A DNA stretch of 64,000 nucleotides from Bacillota bacterium (GTDB lineage: Bacteria > Bacillota > Clostridia > Lachnospirales > Lachnospiraceae), in assembly GCA_023392535.1 (NCBI GenBank), contig JAEVYY010000012.1, forward strand, positions 1 to 64,000. The letters run 5' to 3'. The notes under the pieces were generated by a model. It was not told where the DNA came from, ran no database searches, and worked only from the letters and a program-made list of their open reading frames with translations. Made by a program: the position numbers and the translations under genes. Positions 1-7,964 of the stretch are shown here, piece by piece. Position 1 is the first letter of the stretch, and each line of letters starts with the position of its first letter.

Positions 1-96
1 TGTGGTGCATCCATTTTTGTTTTGTAATAAAAATGTGCAAATTGCCGAAGCCAAGTATTATGATAGGCTTTTGAGCACCCGAATTATAATAGGAAA
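1..96. repeat. Diverged direct repeat, copy A (truncated by window edge)
   Basis: The first 57 bases are nearly identical to 1351-1405, and similarity continues more weakly (through a CACCCGAAT...AATAGGA block) to about base 96, matching 1406-1433. It therefore looks like the right end plus flank of a hairpin element whose left part lies outside the window. The complete element is at 1202-1393. Two copies flank the secreted-protein gene at 446-1111, so the locus may have grown by duplication. Confidence 0.75.
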
Positions 97-160
97 TTGC
101 TAACTGCCAGAAAAGCAAGTATTTGTCAACGACCCCGATAATTAAAAAATTCCCAATTAT

Positions 161-189
161 TTGACAATGCATTTATTTTATGGTATAGT
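161..189 (+). promoter_or_regulatory. Strong sigma-A type promoter
   Basis: TTGACA at 161-166, a 17-base spacer, and TATAGT at 184-189. Initiation would be near 196. The next 110 bases hold two hairpins with T-tracts and no evident coding sequence, so it probably drives a short RNA or an attenuated leader instead of directly driving the gene at 446. Confidence 0.6.
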
Positions 190-195
190 ATACAT

Positions 196-304
196 ATTCA
201 GTAAGTATTTCAGTAAAAACAATCAGGTGACACGTAGTTGTGTCTTTTTTTATGCCTGTTTCAAGATAGAGACCTAAAACCAGAACCGATTACGGTTCTT
301 TTTT
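196..304 (+). ncRNA. Candidate short RNA with two tandem terminator hairpins
   Basis: Downstream of the 161-189 promoter there are two simple terminator-like hairpins: GACAC/GTGTC with a six-base loop followed by seven T (229-251), and AGAACCG/CGGTTCT with a four-base loop followed by about six T (282-304). No convincing ORF lies between them. The product would be about 55 or 110 nt. It could be a small RNA, or an attenuated leader for the gene at 446. Function not recognised. Confidence 0.35.
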
Positions 305-334
305 CATGTCTGAAAGGAGGGTAGCGCAAAAACC

Positions 335-363
335 TTGTTTTTTTAGTTCAAATTTCCTATAAT
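335..363 (+). promoter_or_regulatory. Probable promoter of the secreted repeat protein gene
   Basis: TTGTTT at 335-340, a 17-base spacer and a perfect TATAAT at 358-363. This would start a transcript near 370 and give a leader of about 75 nt before the ATG at 446, which has an AGGAG site at 433-437. Confidence 0.5.
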
Positions 364-445
364 GGAAAAAGATTAATCATTTCAATTGGTACTGAGAAAC
401 CGATCAAAAAAATGATATTGATTTCATGTAAAAGGAGAGATAAGA

Positions 446-1111
446 ATGAAAAAGAAAATAGTAAAAGGAATAGTAATTATATCATTACTATTGGCAAGTG
501 TAATGCCAGTACAGGCAGGAACGAATAATTACGGACCAGGAGGAACACCATACACCGGACCGAAAGGAGTAAGAGTAGATACAGGAGCACCGATACCGGG
601 AAGTCGTGATAATGAAAGAATATTATATGAGACAGAACTAAAGAAAGGAAATATTACTGAAGAGATATTTTACAGTGAAGTAATGGCAGGAGGTTTTTCG
701 CCATCCGTAGTGGCGCAGATTCTTGATGATGGCTACTTAACACAGTATGCAGAGAACTTTAAAGTTGCAGGACTACTTCCGAGTGATTATGTGGTAAAGG
801 GTTCGACGAAAACAACTACACCGACTGTAACCGTAGCGGATTTACAGACATATTCAACGGTATTCGATGCAACATATTATTTAAAGGCATATCCAGGACT
901 AGCACAAACAGTAGGTATAGATCCAACAGCATTATTGAATCATTTCGTAAATATTGGAATGAACGAATGCCGACAGGGTAATGCAGATTTTAATGTGTAT
1001 GCTTACGCACAGAACAATCCAGATTTATTTACAGCATATGGCATGAATGCAAAGCAATACTATATGCATTATATTACCAGTGGTAAGGCAGAGGGTAGAG
1101 TTGCTAAATAA
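446..1111 (+). CDS. Small secreted protein with two C-terminal repeats
   Basis: The protein has 221 residues. Residues 1-24 form a signal peptide (basic KKK, hydrophobic core, likely cleavage after VQA). A Gly/Pro-rich stretch (about 27-55) and a charged helical part (55-115) follow, then a Thr-rich linker (120-128). Residues about 140-178 and 182-218 are two related units of roughly 38 residues, each starting F-(D/N) with Tyr-rich helix patterns and ending in a C/G-R motif (NECRQG, KAEGR). Units of this type occur in surface proteins of Lachnospiraceae and relatives, but I cannot give a function. No cell-wall sorting motif or lipobox is present, so it is probably released or loosely surface-bound. 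Flanking repeats suggest a duplicated locus. Confidence 0.75.
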   Translation: MKKKIVKGIVIISLLLASVMPVQAGTNNYGPGGTPYTGPKGVRVDTGAPIPGSRDNERILYETELKKGNITEEIFYSEVMAGGFSPSVVAQILDDGYLTQYAENFKVAGLLPSDYVVKGSTKTTTPTVTVADLQTYSTVFDATYYLKAYPGLAQTVGIDPTALLNHFVNIGMNECRQGNADFNVYAYAQNNPDLFTAYGMNAKQYYMHYITSGKAEGRVAK

Positions 1112-1120
1112 ATTTTCTAT

Positions 1121-1154
1121 ATAACTTGCTTGCTTACGCAGCAGGTTATTTTTT
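1121..1154 (+). terminator. Rho-independent terminator of the secreted protein gene
   Basis: ATAACTTGCT at 1121-1130 pairs with AGCAGGTTAT at 1140-1149 (one G-T pair), followed by a run of T to 1154. It lies ten bases after the stop codon. Confidence 0.75.
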
Positions 1155-1201
1155 ATGATGGGATTCGGATGTCTAAAGCTTGTTTCTATATTTGAGTTCG
1201 T

Positions 1202-1393
1202 CAATTTGCACAATTAGGTGAATGATGAATGATACACCACATAGTTCATTCGCAGCACGCTTGGGCTTGGATTCCGCAAGCAATGGTACCTAAGAACATA
1301 AAGTACATGTTCTAAGTACCAGCTGCGTCATACAGCTGCTCTTCAAACTATGTGGTGCATCCATTTTTGTTTTGTAATGAAATGTGCAAATTG
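1202..1393. repeat. Long imperfect palindrome (hairpin element)
   Basis: Nested inverted arms are visible. CAATTTGCAC at 1202-1211 pairs with GTGCAAATTG at 1384-1393. A 16-base arm at 1231-1246 pairs with 1346-1361 (15 of 16). GGTACCTAAGAACAT (1286-1300) pairs with a near-complement at 1307-1320. No ORF of note lies inside. The right half recurs at the window start, and a decayed part recurs at 1560-1602. This fits a small non-autonomous repeat or a structured-RNA repeat. No transposase is nearby and target duplications are not clear. Confidence 0.55.
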
Positions 1394-1433
1394 CCGAAGC
1401 CAAGTAGATGACAGGCACCCGAATCCTAATAGG
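1351..1433. repeat. Diverged direct repeat, copy B
   Basis: This is the match to the window's first 96 bases: about 57 bases nearly identical, then weaker similarity. It overlaps the right arm of the palindrome at 1202-1393 and continues beyond it, so the repeated unit is larger than the hairpin alone. Confidence 0.7.
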
Positions 1434-1559
1434 AGGTCATTACTTTTCCTATAGCGGCTGATGACAGAATCTATCTTCCAGAAGGTGGATTGGCGAAAGC
1501 GCTAGGTTTGTATTTACATCTGAATGCATTGTATGTCCTGTGCATAAGATTTATATAGA

Positions 1560-1602
1560 ATGCTCTAAGTACCAGTGGCTTTCTACAGTTTTTTTCAAAT
1601 AA
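1560..1602. repeat. Decayed fragment of the hairpin element
   Basis: The stretch TCTAAGTACCAG, a TACAG and a TCAAA appear here in the same order and about the same spacing as in 1310-1350 of the palindromic element. The rest of 1440-1640 shows nothing I can identify beyond a short open frame with no ribosome site. Confidence 0.35.
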
Positions 1603-1640
1603 GTTGAGCATCTATTTTAGAGAGTCAAAATAAAAAAACA

Positions 1641-1672
1641 ACTTGTAGATATGTGCATACAAGTCCTATAAT
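1641..1672 (+). promoter_or_regulatory. Arabinose operon promoter overlapped by an operator-like inverted repeat
   Basis: ACTTGTA at 1641-1647 and its exact complement TACAAGT at 1658-1664 are separated by ten bases. The left arm contains the -35 (TTGTAG, 1643-1648) and a TATAAT -10 follows at 1667-1672, with an 18-base spacer. The arms resemble the half sites of AraR-type arabinose repressors known in Firmicutes, although the half-site spacing is wider than in the Bacillus consensus I know. Binding here would block RNA polymerase. No araR gene is in the window. Confidence 0.6.
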
Positions 1673-1753
1673 TTTAGAATAAGATTAGATGGATGGTCAA
1701 TTCCTCTATCGATACGAATAAACAGGAATAGTTCAAATAAGGAGGATATTTTC

Positions 1754-3250
1754 ATGAAAACAGGAAAAAATTACAAATTTTGGTTTTGCACAGGCTCACA
1801 GGACTTATACGGAGATGCCTGCCTTGCAAAAGTTGCAGAGCACTCAAAAGTAATGGTAGAAAATTTAAACAAATCAGGTATTTTACCATATGAAGTAGTG
1901 TGGAAGCCTACTTTAATTACAAATGAATTAATTAGAAGGACATTTAATGAAGCGAACCAAGATGAGGAATGTGCCGGAGTCATTACATGGATGCATACAT
2001 TCTCACCTGCAAAATCCTGGATCATAGGATTGCAGGAATACAGAAAGCCATTATGTCATCTACATACGCAGTTCAATGAAGAACTTCCGTATGATACGAT
2101 CGACATGGACTTTATGAATGAGAACCAGTCGGCTCATGGGGATCGGGAATATGGACATATCGTAAGCCGCATGGGCATCGAAAGAAAAATTATTGTAGGA
2201 CACTGGACATTCCCTGCTGTTCAGGCTAAAATTGGAGAGTGGATGAGAACAGCGATCGGTGTGATGGAGTCTTCTCATATCCGTGTCTGCCGTTTTGGCG
2301 ATAACATGAATAATGTTGCAGTCACCGAGGGAGATAAAGTAGAAGCGCAGATTAAATTTGGATGGGAGATCGACCACTACTGTGTTAATGATCTGGTGGA
2401 ATATGTAGATGCAGTTTCTAAGTCAGAAACCGATGCGTTAGTAGAGGAGTATTACTGTAAATATAAGATCATTGACGAGGGACGTGATCTGGAGGAATTT
2501 AAAAGACACGTGGCAGTTCAGGCACAGCAGGAAATCGGTATTGAGAGATTTTTAGTAACGAATAATTACCATGCGATTGTTACACACTTTGGTATGCTCG
2601 GTGGACTACAACAGTTGCCAGGACTATCGATTCAGAGAATCATGGAAAAGGGTTATGGATTCGGTGCGGAAGGCGATTGGAAAGTGGCAGCCATGGTTCG
2701 TATGATGAAATTAATGACAGCAGGGAAAAAGGATGCAAAGGGAACCTCTATGATGGAAGATTACACGTATAATCTCGTTCCAGGAAAAGAAGGTATCTTA
2801 CAATCTCATATGCTGGAAGTATGTCCTTCTGTCGCAGAAGGTGATATCGGTATTAAAGTATGTCCTCTTTCTATGGGAAACAGAGAAGATCCTGCACGTC
2901 TTGTATTTACCTCTAAGACAGGTCCGGGAGTTGCCGCTTCTCTCGTTGATCTTGGTAATAGATTCCGATTGCTCATCAATGCAGTCGACTGCAAAAAAGT
3001 AGAAAAGCCTATGCCTAAATTACCGGTTGGTACCGCATTCTGGACACCGCAGCCAGATCTGGCGACAGGCGCGCAGGCATGGATTCTTGCAGGTGGTGCA
3101 CATCACACCGCATTTTCCTATGATCTGACAGTAGACCAAATGGTTGATTGGGCAGCAGTAATGGGAATTGAAAGCGTTGTAATCGACAAAGATACAACAA
3201 TCAGAAATTTTAAGAATGAATTGAGATGGAATGCGGCATCTTACAGATAA
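1754..3250 (+). CDS. araA: L-arabinose isomerase
   Basis: This cytosolic enzyme converts L-arabinose to L-ribulose, the first step of arabinose use. It has 498 residues, the usual family length (about 500). The metal and catalytic residues expected of the family are in place: Glu306 in YGFGAEGDW, a second Glu at about 335 (SMMEDYTY), His352 in QSHMLE, and a late HH in GGAHHTAF near 448. A GGAGG site at 1741-1745 sits eight bases before the ATG. It is the first gene of a five-gene operon with a kinase, araD and a split transketolase, transcribed from the promoter at 1641-1672. Confidence 0.96.
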   Translation: MKTGKNYKFWFCTGSQDLYGDACLAKVAEHSKVMVENLNKSGILPYEVVWKPTLITNELIRRTFNEANQDEECAGVITWMHTFSPAKSWIIGLQEYRKPLCHLHTQFNEELPYDTIDMDFMNENQSAHGDREYGHIVSRMGIERKIIVGHWTFPAVQAKIGEWMRTAIGVMESSHIRVCRFGDNMNNVAVTEGDKVEAQIKFGWEIDHYCVNDLVEYVDAVSKSETDALVEEYYCKYKIIDEGRDLEEFKRHVAVQAQQEIGIERFLVTNNYHAIVTHFGMLGGLQQLPGLSIQRIMEKGYGFGAEGDWKVAAMVRMMKLMTAGKKDAKGTSMMEDYTYNLVPGKEGILQSHMLEVCPSVAEGDIGIKVCPLSMGNREDPARLVFTSKTGPGVAASLVDLGNRFRLLINAVDCKKVEKPMPKLPVGTAFWTPQPDLATGAQAWILAGGAHHTAFSYDLTVDQMVDWAAVMGIESVVIDKDTTIRNFKNELRWNAASYR

Positions 3251-3275
3251 TATATAGAAAACGGAGGATTTTCTT

Positions 3276-4883
3276 ATGGGTTTGGAAACGAAGGAAATTA
3301 AAAATAGTATCATGGATGGAAAAGCAGTACTAGGCATAGAATTTGGCTCGACCAGAATCAAAGCGGTATTAATCGGAACAGACAACACGCCGATTGCTTC
3401 CGGAAGCCATGATTGGGAAAATAAACTGGAGAATAACATATGGACCTATAGTCTGGATGCAATCTGGACAGGATTGCAGGATTGCTATCAGAAGATGCTT
3501 GAAGATGTGAAGGAAAAATATGAGGTTACTGTCAAGACATTAGGTGGCATTGGATTCAGTGGCATGATGCATGGCTATATGGCATTTGACAAAGAGGATG
3601 AGCTGTTAGTGCCATTTCGCACATGGCGTAATACCATTACAGAAGAAGCTTCCAAAGAGTTGACAGAAGTGTTTCATTATCAGATTCCACAAAGATGGAG
3701 TATTGCACATCTCTATCAGGCAATCCTGAATAAAGAAGAGCATGTATCAAGAATTCATTATATCACTACGTTGGCAGGTTATATCCATTGGAAAATGACA
3801 GGGAAAAAAGTGATGGGTGTGGGAGAGGCTTCTGGTATGTTTCCGATTGATATTCACACCAAGAAATTCAATACACAGATGATTTCACTTTTTGACGAAC
3901 TAGAACTTACGAAAAAGTTTGAATGGAATTTAGCAGATATTCTGCCAGAAGTATTAGTGGCAGGTGATGAGGCAGGCGTTCTTACCGAAGCAGGTGCAAA
4001 ATTACTTGATGTTTCCGGACATTTACAGGCAGGAATTCCACTCTGCCCACCAGAAGGAGATGCTGGAACGGGTATGGCCGCAACGAATAGCGTTGCAGTA
4101 CGTACGGGTAACGTATCCGCCGGAACTTCCGTTTTTGCCATGATCGTACTTGAAAAAGATCTTAAAAAAGTTCACCCGGAGATTGATTTAGTGACGACAC
4201 CAAGCGGCAATTTGGTAGGGATGGTTCATTGCAACAACTGTACTTCAGATCTAAATGCCTGGGTCTCACTCTTTCAGGAATTTTCGGAAGCCTTTGGAGT
4301 GGAAGTGGATATGACGAAGTTATTTTCAACGTTATATAACAAAGCGCTGGAAGGCGATGCGGATTGTGGTGGATTATTAGCTTATAATTACTTCTCAGGG
4401 GAGCATATTACCAATATGGAAGAGGGACGTCCGCTATTTGTCAGAACTCCGGAAAGTAAATTTACATTGGCTAACTTTATGCGCGTGCATCTGTTCACAT
4501 CCTTAGGTGCACTGAAAACTGGTCTGGATATTTTATTAAAAGAAGAGAATGTACAAATTTCTCAAATTTTCGGGCATGGTGGTTTGTTCAAGACAAAAGG
4601 GGTGGGACAAAAAATTTTGGCGGCGGCTATGAATGCACCTGTTTCTGTAATGGAAACGGCTGGCGAAGGTGGTGCCTGGGGAATTGCCCTGTTAGCTTCT
4701 TACATGGTGCATAAATCAGCTGAAGAAACATTAGATGATTATCTCACGAATAAAGTTTTTGTTGGCCAGACTGGTACCAAGATGGATCCAGATCCGTTAG
4801 ATGTGGCTGGCTTTGATGATTTTATAGCAAGATATACAAAGGGACTTCCAATTGAAAGAGCAGCGATTGATTCTCTCAAGTAG
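3276..4883 (+). CDS. FGGY-family sugar kinase, probable L-ribulokinase
   Basis: The predicted reaction is phosphorylation of L-ribulose to L-ribulose 5-phosphate with ATP. The protein has 535 residues. An ASKHA-fold phosphate-binding motif sits at about 19-31 (GIEFGSTRIKAVL), a GFSGMMHG stretch near 95, and the C-terminal ATP-domain motif GHGGLFKTKG near 432. It belongs to the clostridial type of kinase found beside araA and araD and is not a close copy of E. coli AraB, so the substrate rests on context. The ATG at 3276 has GGAGG at 3262-3266. A Met at residue 13 is a possible alternative start but lacks its own site. It lies 25 bases after araA. Confidence 0.85.
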   Translation: MGLETKEIKNSIMDGKAVLGIEFGSTRIKAVLIGTDNTPIASGSHDWENKLENNIWTYSLDAIWTGLQDCYQKMLEDVKEKYEVTVKTLGGIGFSGMMHGYMAFDKEDELLVPFRTWRNTITEEASKELTEVFHYQIPQRWSIAHLYQAILNKEEHVSRIHYITTLAGYIHWKMTGKKVMGVGEASGMFPIDIHTKKFNTQMISLFDELELTKKFEWNLADILPEVLVAGDEAGVLTEAGAKLLDVSGHLQAGIPLCPPEGDAGTGMAATNSVAVRTGNVSAGTSVFAMIVLEKDLKKVHPEIDLVTTPSGNLVGMVHCNNCTSDLNAWVSLFQEFSEAFGVEVDMTKLFSTLYNKALEGDADCGGLLAYNYFSGEHITNMEEGRPLFVRTPESKFTLANFMRVHLFTSLGALKTGLDILLKEENVQISQIFGHGGLFKTKGVGQKILAAAMNAPVSVMETAGEGGAWGIALLASYMVHKSAEETLDDYLTNKVFVGQTGTKMDPDPLDVAGFDDFIARYTKGLPIERAAIDSLK

Positions 4884-4919
4884 GAAAGAGATACCATAGC
4901 CAGCAGAAAGGAATTAGAT

Positions 4920-5612
4920 ATGTTAGAAGCATTAAAAAAAGAAGTTTATGAAGCAAATATGTTATTGCCAAAGTATGGTCTTGTTACATTTACCTGGGGA
5001 AATGTCAGTGGCATCGACAGGGATAAAGGATTATTTGTGATTAAGCCTTCCGGCGTGGATTATGACAAGTTAACACCCGATGATATGGTAGTAGTAGATT
5101 TGAATGGTAAGAAAATAGAAGGAAACTATAATCCTTCATCCGATACCGATACTCATGTGGAACTGTATAAAACTTGTTCGGATATGGGGGGAATTGTGCA
5201 TACGCATTCTTCCTGGGCTACCAGCTGGGCGCAGGCAGGAAGAGGAATACCTTGTTATGGAACAACGCATGCAGATTATATGTATGGAGAGATTCCTTGT
5301 GTAAGGTGTTTGACAAAAGAAGAAATTGAAGGCGCTTATGAGAAGAATACGGGACTTTTGATAGTAGAAGAGTTTAAAGATAAGGACTTTATGGCAGTCC
5401 CAGCCGTTCTTTGTAAAAATCATGGACCATTTACATGGGGAAAAGATGCGAAGGAAGCGGTTCACAATGCAGTGGTATTGGAAGAAGTTGCTAAGATGGC
5501 GGCTCGTTGTGAGATGATACATGCAAAAGTAATGCCTGCGCCACAGGAGTTACAGGATAAGCACTATTTTAGAAAACATGGGGCGAATGCATATTACGGA
5601 CAAGACACGTAA
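4920..5612 (+). CDS. araD: L-ribulose-5-phosphate 4-epimerase
   Basis: This enzyme converts L-ribulose 5-phosphate to D-xylulose 5-phosphate, which enters the pentose phosphate pathway. It has 230 residues, as in E. coli (231). It is a class II aldolase fold with zinc ligands His94 and His96 (VHTHSSW) and His168 (KNHGPF), and Asp119 in THADY. An AAAGGAAT ribosome site precedes the ATG. It is third in the arabinose operon, and its product is used by the transketolase encoded next. Confidence 0.95.
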   Translation: MLEALKKEVYEANMLLPKYGLVTFTWGNVSGIDRDKGLFVIKPSGVDYDKLTPDDMVVVDLNGKKIEGNYNPSSDTDTHVELYKTCSDMGGIVHTHSSWATSWAQAGRGIPCYGTTHADYMYGEIPCVRCLTKEEIEGAYEKNTGLLIVEEFKDKDFMAVPAVLCKNHGPFTWGKDAKEAVHNAVVLEEVAKMAARCEMIHAKVMPAPQELQDKHYFRKHGANAYYGQDT

Positions 5613-5708
5613 AAATATAAAATCATGAAAAGATATGGGCTTTATCTTGTAAGATTGCGATATGTATAGTATTCTAAGAAAAGATGATTAAATTATTGGA
5701 GGACAAAC

Positions 5709-6548
5709 ATGAACAATTTAGAGCTTGCAAAAAAAGCAAATGAAGTACGAATTGGTATTGTCACATCTGTTCACAGTGCAAAAGCAGGACATCCTGGCGG
5801 ATCACTTTCAGCAGCAGATATCTTTACGTATCTTTATTTTGAAGAAATGAACATTGATCCGAAAAATCCTAAGATGGAAGATAGAGACCGTTTTGTTTTA
5901 TCAAAAGGTCACGTAGCTCCTGGGCTTTACTCAACTTTGGCACATAGAGGTTATTTTCCGGTAGAAGATTTAAAAACACTTCGTCACCTTGGATCTTATT
6001 TACAGGGTCACCCGGATATGAAACATATTCCAGGTGTTGATATGTCATCCGGGTCCTTAGGACAAGGACTTTCCGCTGCTGTAGGTATGGCTTTATCTGC
6101 CAAAATGGATGGTAGATCATATACGACGTATGCTTTATGCGGTGACGGTGAGCTTCAGGAAGGACAGATCTGGGAAGCAGCAATGTTCGCCGGACATAGA
6201 AAATTAGATAATTTGATTGTAGTCGTAGATAATAATGGGTTACAAATAGATGGAAAAATTGATGAGGTATGTTCCCCATATCCAATTGATAAAAAATTCG
6301 AAGCATTTAATTTCCATGTTATTAATATTGATGCTCATGATTTCGATGCCATTAGAGCCGCTTTCAAAGAAGCAAAAGAGACAAAGGGAATGCCAACTGC
6401 GATTATTGCACATAGTACCAAAGGAAAAGGAGTATCTTTCATGGAAGATCAGGCAGCTTGGCATGGAACAGCTCCGAATGATGAACAATATGCGGTGGCA
6501 ATGAAAGATCTAGCAAAAATTGAAGAAGAATTGGGAGGTGCGAACTAA
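5709..6548 (+). CDS. Transketolase, N-terminal (thiamine diphosphate) subunit
   Basis: This is one half of a two-part transketolase moving C2 units between pentose, hexose and triose phosphates. The 279 residues cover the ThDP pyrophosphate and metal domain: early HxxHPGGSLS, then SKGHVAPGLYS, SLGQGLSAAVGMA and GDGELQEGQIWEA with the following NN (VVDNNGLQ). The ATG at 5709 has GGAGG at 5698-5702. The stop overlaps the next gene's ATG by one base (TAATG), so the two halves are translationally coupled. A split transketolase is common in Firmicutes and archaea; it is not a frameshift. Confidence 0.94.
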   Translation: MNNLELAKKANEVRIGIVTSVHSAKAGHPGGSLSAADIFTYLYFEEMNIDPKNPKMEDRDRFVLSKGHVAPGLYSTLAHRGYFPVEDLKTLRHLGSYLQGHPDMKHIPGVDMSSGSLGQGLSAAVGMALSAKMDGRSYTTYALCGDGELQEGQIWEAAMFAGHRKLDNLIVVVDNNGLQIDGKIDEVCSPYPIDKKFEAFNFHVINIDAHDFDAIRAAFKEAKETKGMPTAIIAHSTKGKGVSFMEDQAAWHGTAPNDEQYAVAMKDLAKIEEELGGAN

Positions 6549-7489
6549 TGGCAGATGTAAAAAAAATAGCAACGAGAGAAAGCTATGGGAATGCGCTTGC
6601 TGAATTCGGAGCACAATATCCTAATTTGGTAGTATTGGATGCAGATTTAGCAGCAGCTACCAAAACCGGAGTTTTTAAAAAAGTATTTCCAGACAGACAT
6701 ATAGATTGTGGTATTGCGGAATGTAATATGGTAGGTATTGCAGCAGGACTTTCAACAACTGGAAAGATTCCTTTTGTTAGTTCTTTTGCAATGTTCGCAG
6801 CAGGACGTGCTTTTGAACAAGTACGTAACTCTGTTGGGTATCCACACCTAAACGTTAAGATTGGGGCTACTCATGCGGGTATCACCGTTGGTGAAGACGG
6901 TGCATCTCATCAGTGCAATGAAGATTTAGCACTTATGCGGACGATTCCTGGTATGGTGGTAATGTGTCCAAGTGACGATACAGAGGCAAAAGCGGCGGTT
7001 AAAGCAGCTATTGATTATGTAGGACCCGTGTATATTCGTTTCGGAAGAGCAGCAGTGCCGGTGATTCATGACAGCGAAAACTATAAATTTGAAATCGGAA
7101 AAGGTATTGTTGAAAAAGAAGGTACCGATCTTACCATAGTTGCAACAGGTATTTGTGTATGTGAGGCTATGGATGCAGCAGATATGCTTGCAAAAGATGG
7201 TATCAGTGCGAAAGTAATCAATATTCATACGATCAAACCTTTAGATGAAGACTTAATTGTGGCGGCTGCAAAAGAAACAGGAAAAGTGGTTACCATTGAA
7301 GAACACTCTGTAATCGGTGGTTTGGGAAGTGCTGTGTGCGATTGCCTATCAGAAAAGGCACCTACCCCTGTGTGCAGAATCGGTATGCAAGATGTATTTG
7401 GTGAATCAGGTCCAGCATCTGAATTAGTTCGCAAATATGGATTGGATGCAGAGGGAATTTATAAATCAATTAAAAAATTTCTGGCATAA
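6548..7489 (+). CDS. Transketolase, C-terminal (pyrimidine-binding and C) subunit
   Basis: The 313 residues match the second half of transketolase. The pyrimidine-binding domain (about 1-165) has the catalytic-acid region DCGIAECNMVG with Glu near 60 and SFAMFAAGRAFEQVRN. The C-terminal domain (about 190-313) has the EEHSVIGGLG and DVFGESG motifs shared with related enzymes. It is the last gene of the arabinose operon and pairs with the product of 5709-6548. Close relatives include DXP synthase C-terminal halves, but the pairing and context favour transketolase. Confidence 0.94.
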   Translation: MADVKKIATRESYGNALAEFGAQYPNLVVLDADLAAATKTGVFKKVFPDRHIDCGIAECNMVGIAAGLSTTGKIPFVSSFAMFAAGRAFEQVRNSVGYPHLNVKIGATHAGITVGEDGASHQCNEDLALMRTIPGMVVMCPSDDTEAKAAVKAAIDYVGPVYIRFGRAAVPVIHDSENYKFEIGKGIVEKEGTDLTIVATGICVCEAMDAADMLAKDGISAKVINIHTIKPLDEDLIVAAAKETGKVVTIEEHSVIGGLGSAVCDCLSEKAPTPVCRIGMQDVFGESGPASELVRKYGLDAEGIYKSIKKFLA

Positions 7490-7523
7490 TAAATAGGAGT
7501 TAAAGTTAAAAATATACTCGGGA

Positions 7524-7575
7524 GGAACAGATAAAATACAGCTGTTACAGCTACTAATTTTACCTGTTCCTTTTT
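7524..7575 (+). terminator. Rho-independent terminator of the arabinose operon
   Basis: Fourteen bases at 7524-7537 pair with 7557-7570 (one G-T/mismatch), followed by TTTTT at 7571-7575. It lies 35 bases after the operon's last stop. Confidence 0.8.
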
Positions 7576-7649
7576 ATATTCCAATAGAAATACCTTCCTT
7601 GTTTGACAAGGTGCATAAGCTGTGATAATCTTAGTATACTATTAGGAAA

Positions 7650-7938
7650 AAGCAACGATGAAGAGAGTATGTGCGAAAGAATATCTACAGAGAAAACCTC
7701 ACCTTGATGCATAATTGAGGAAGCTGAGAGAGGTGATAGGAATCGGAACAGAAGATGGCTTCTGAGCAGCGCACCGAACCTTATAGAAGGTAAGATTGCG
7801 ACGGGCTCCGCCTGTTATAGCGGTAAAGTATACAATATGTGTACTTAATGAGACTCTTTTTGTGAAAAAAGAGTAAATAGAAGTGGTAACACGATAATGA
7901 TCGTCTTCTCAGAGCATATGCTATGAGAGGGCGTTTTT
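7650..7938 (+). promoter_or_regulatory. T-box riboswitch (tRNA-Met responsive) of metG
   Basis: A roughly 290-base leader has the T-box layout. AGAGAGTA near 7663-7669 supplies the AGTA of the specifier loop. GAAG 7660-7663 pairs with CTTC 7759-7762 as the helix below that loop. ATG at 7755-7757, followed by a purine, sits in the specifier position, matching a methionyl-tRNA synthetase gene. The T-box sequence is AAGTGGTAACACG (about 7881-7893), a variant of the usual GGTGGTACCGCG. The terminator is the hairpin 7902-7932 with TTTTT to 7937. Uncharged tRNA-Met would stabilise the antiterminator and allow metG expression. Confidence 0.88.
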
Positions 7939-7964
7939 GTTATAAAGAAGAAGGAGAATAATGA

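Noticed and set aside
1440..1556. Short plus-strand open frame starting near the CCTATAGCGGCTGATGAC stretch
   Set aside because: No start codon with ribosome site, no recognisable domain, and it lies among decayed repeats; chance or an unidentifiable remnant.
5709..7489. Frameshifted transketolase
   Set aside because: The two genes are complete domains joined by a TAATG overlap, the normal split form of the enzyme.
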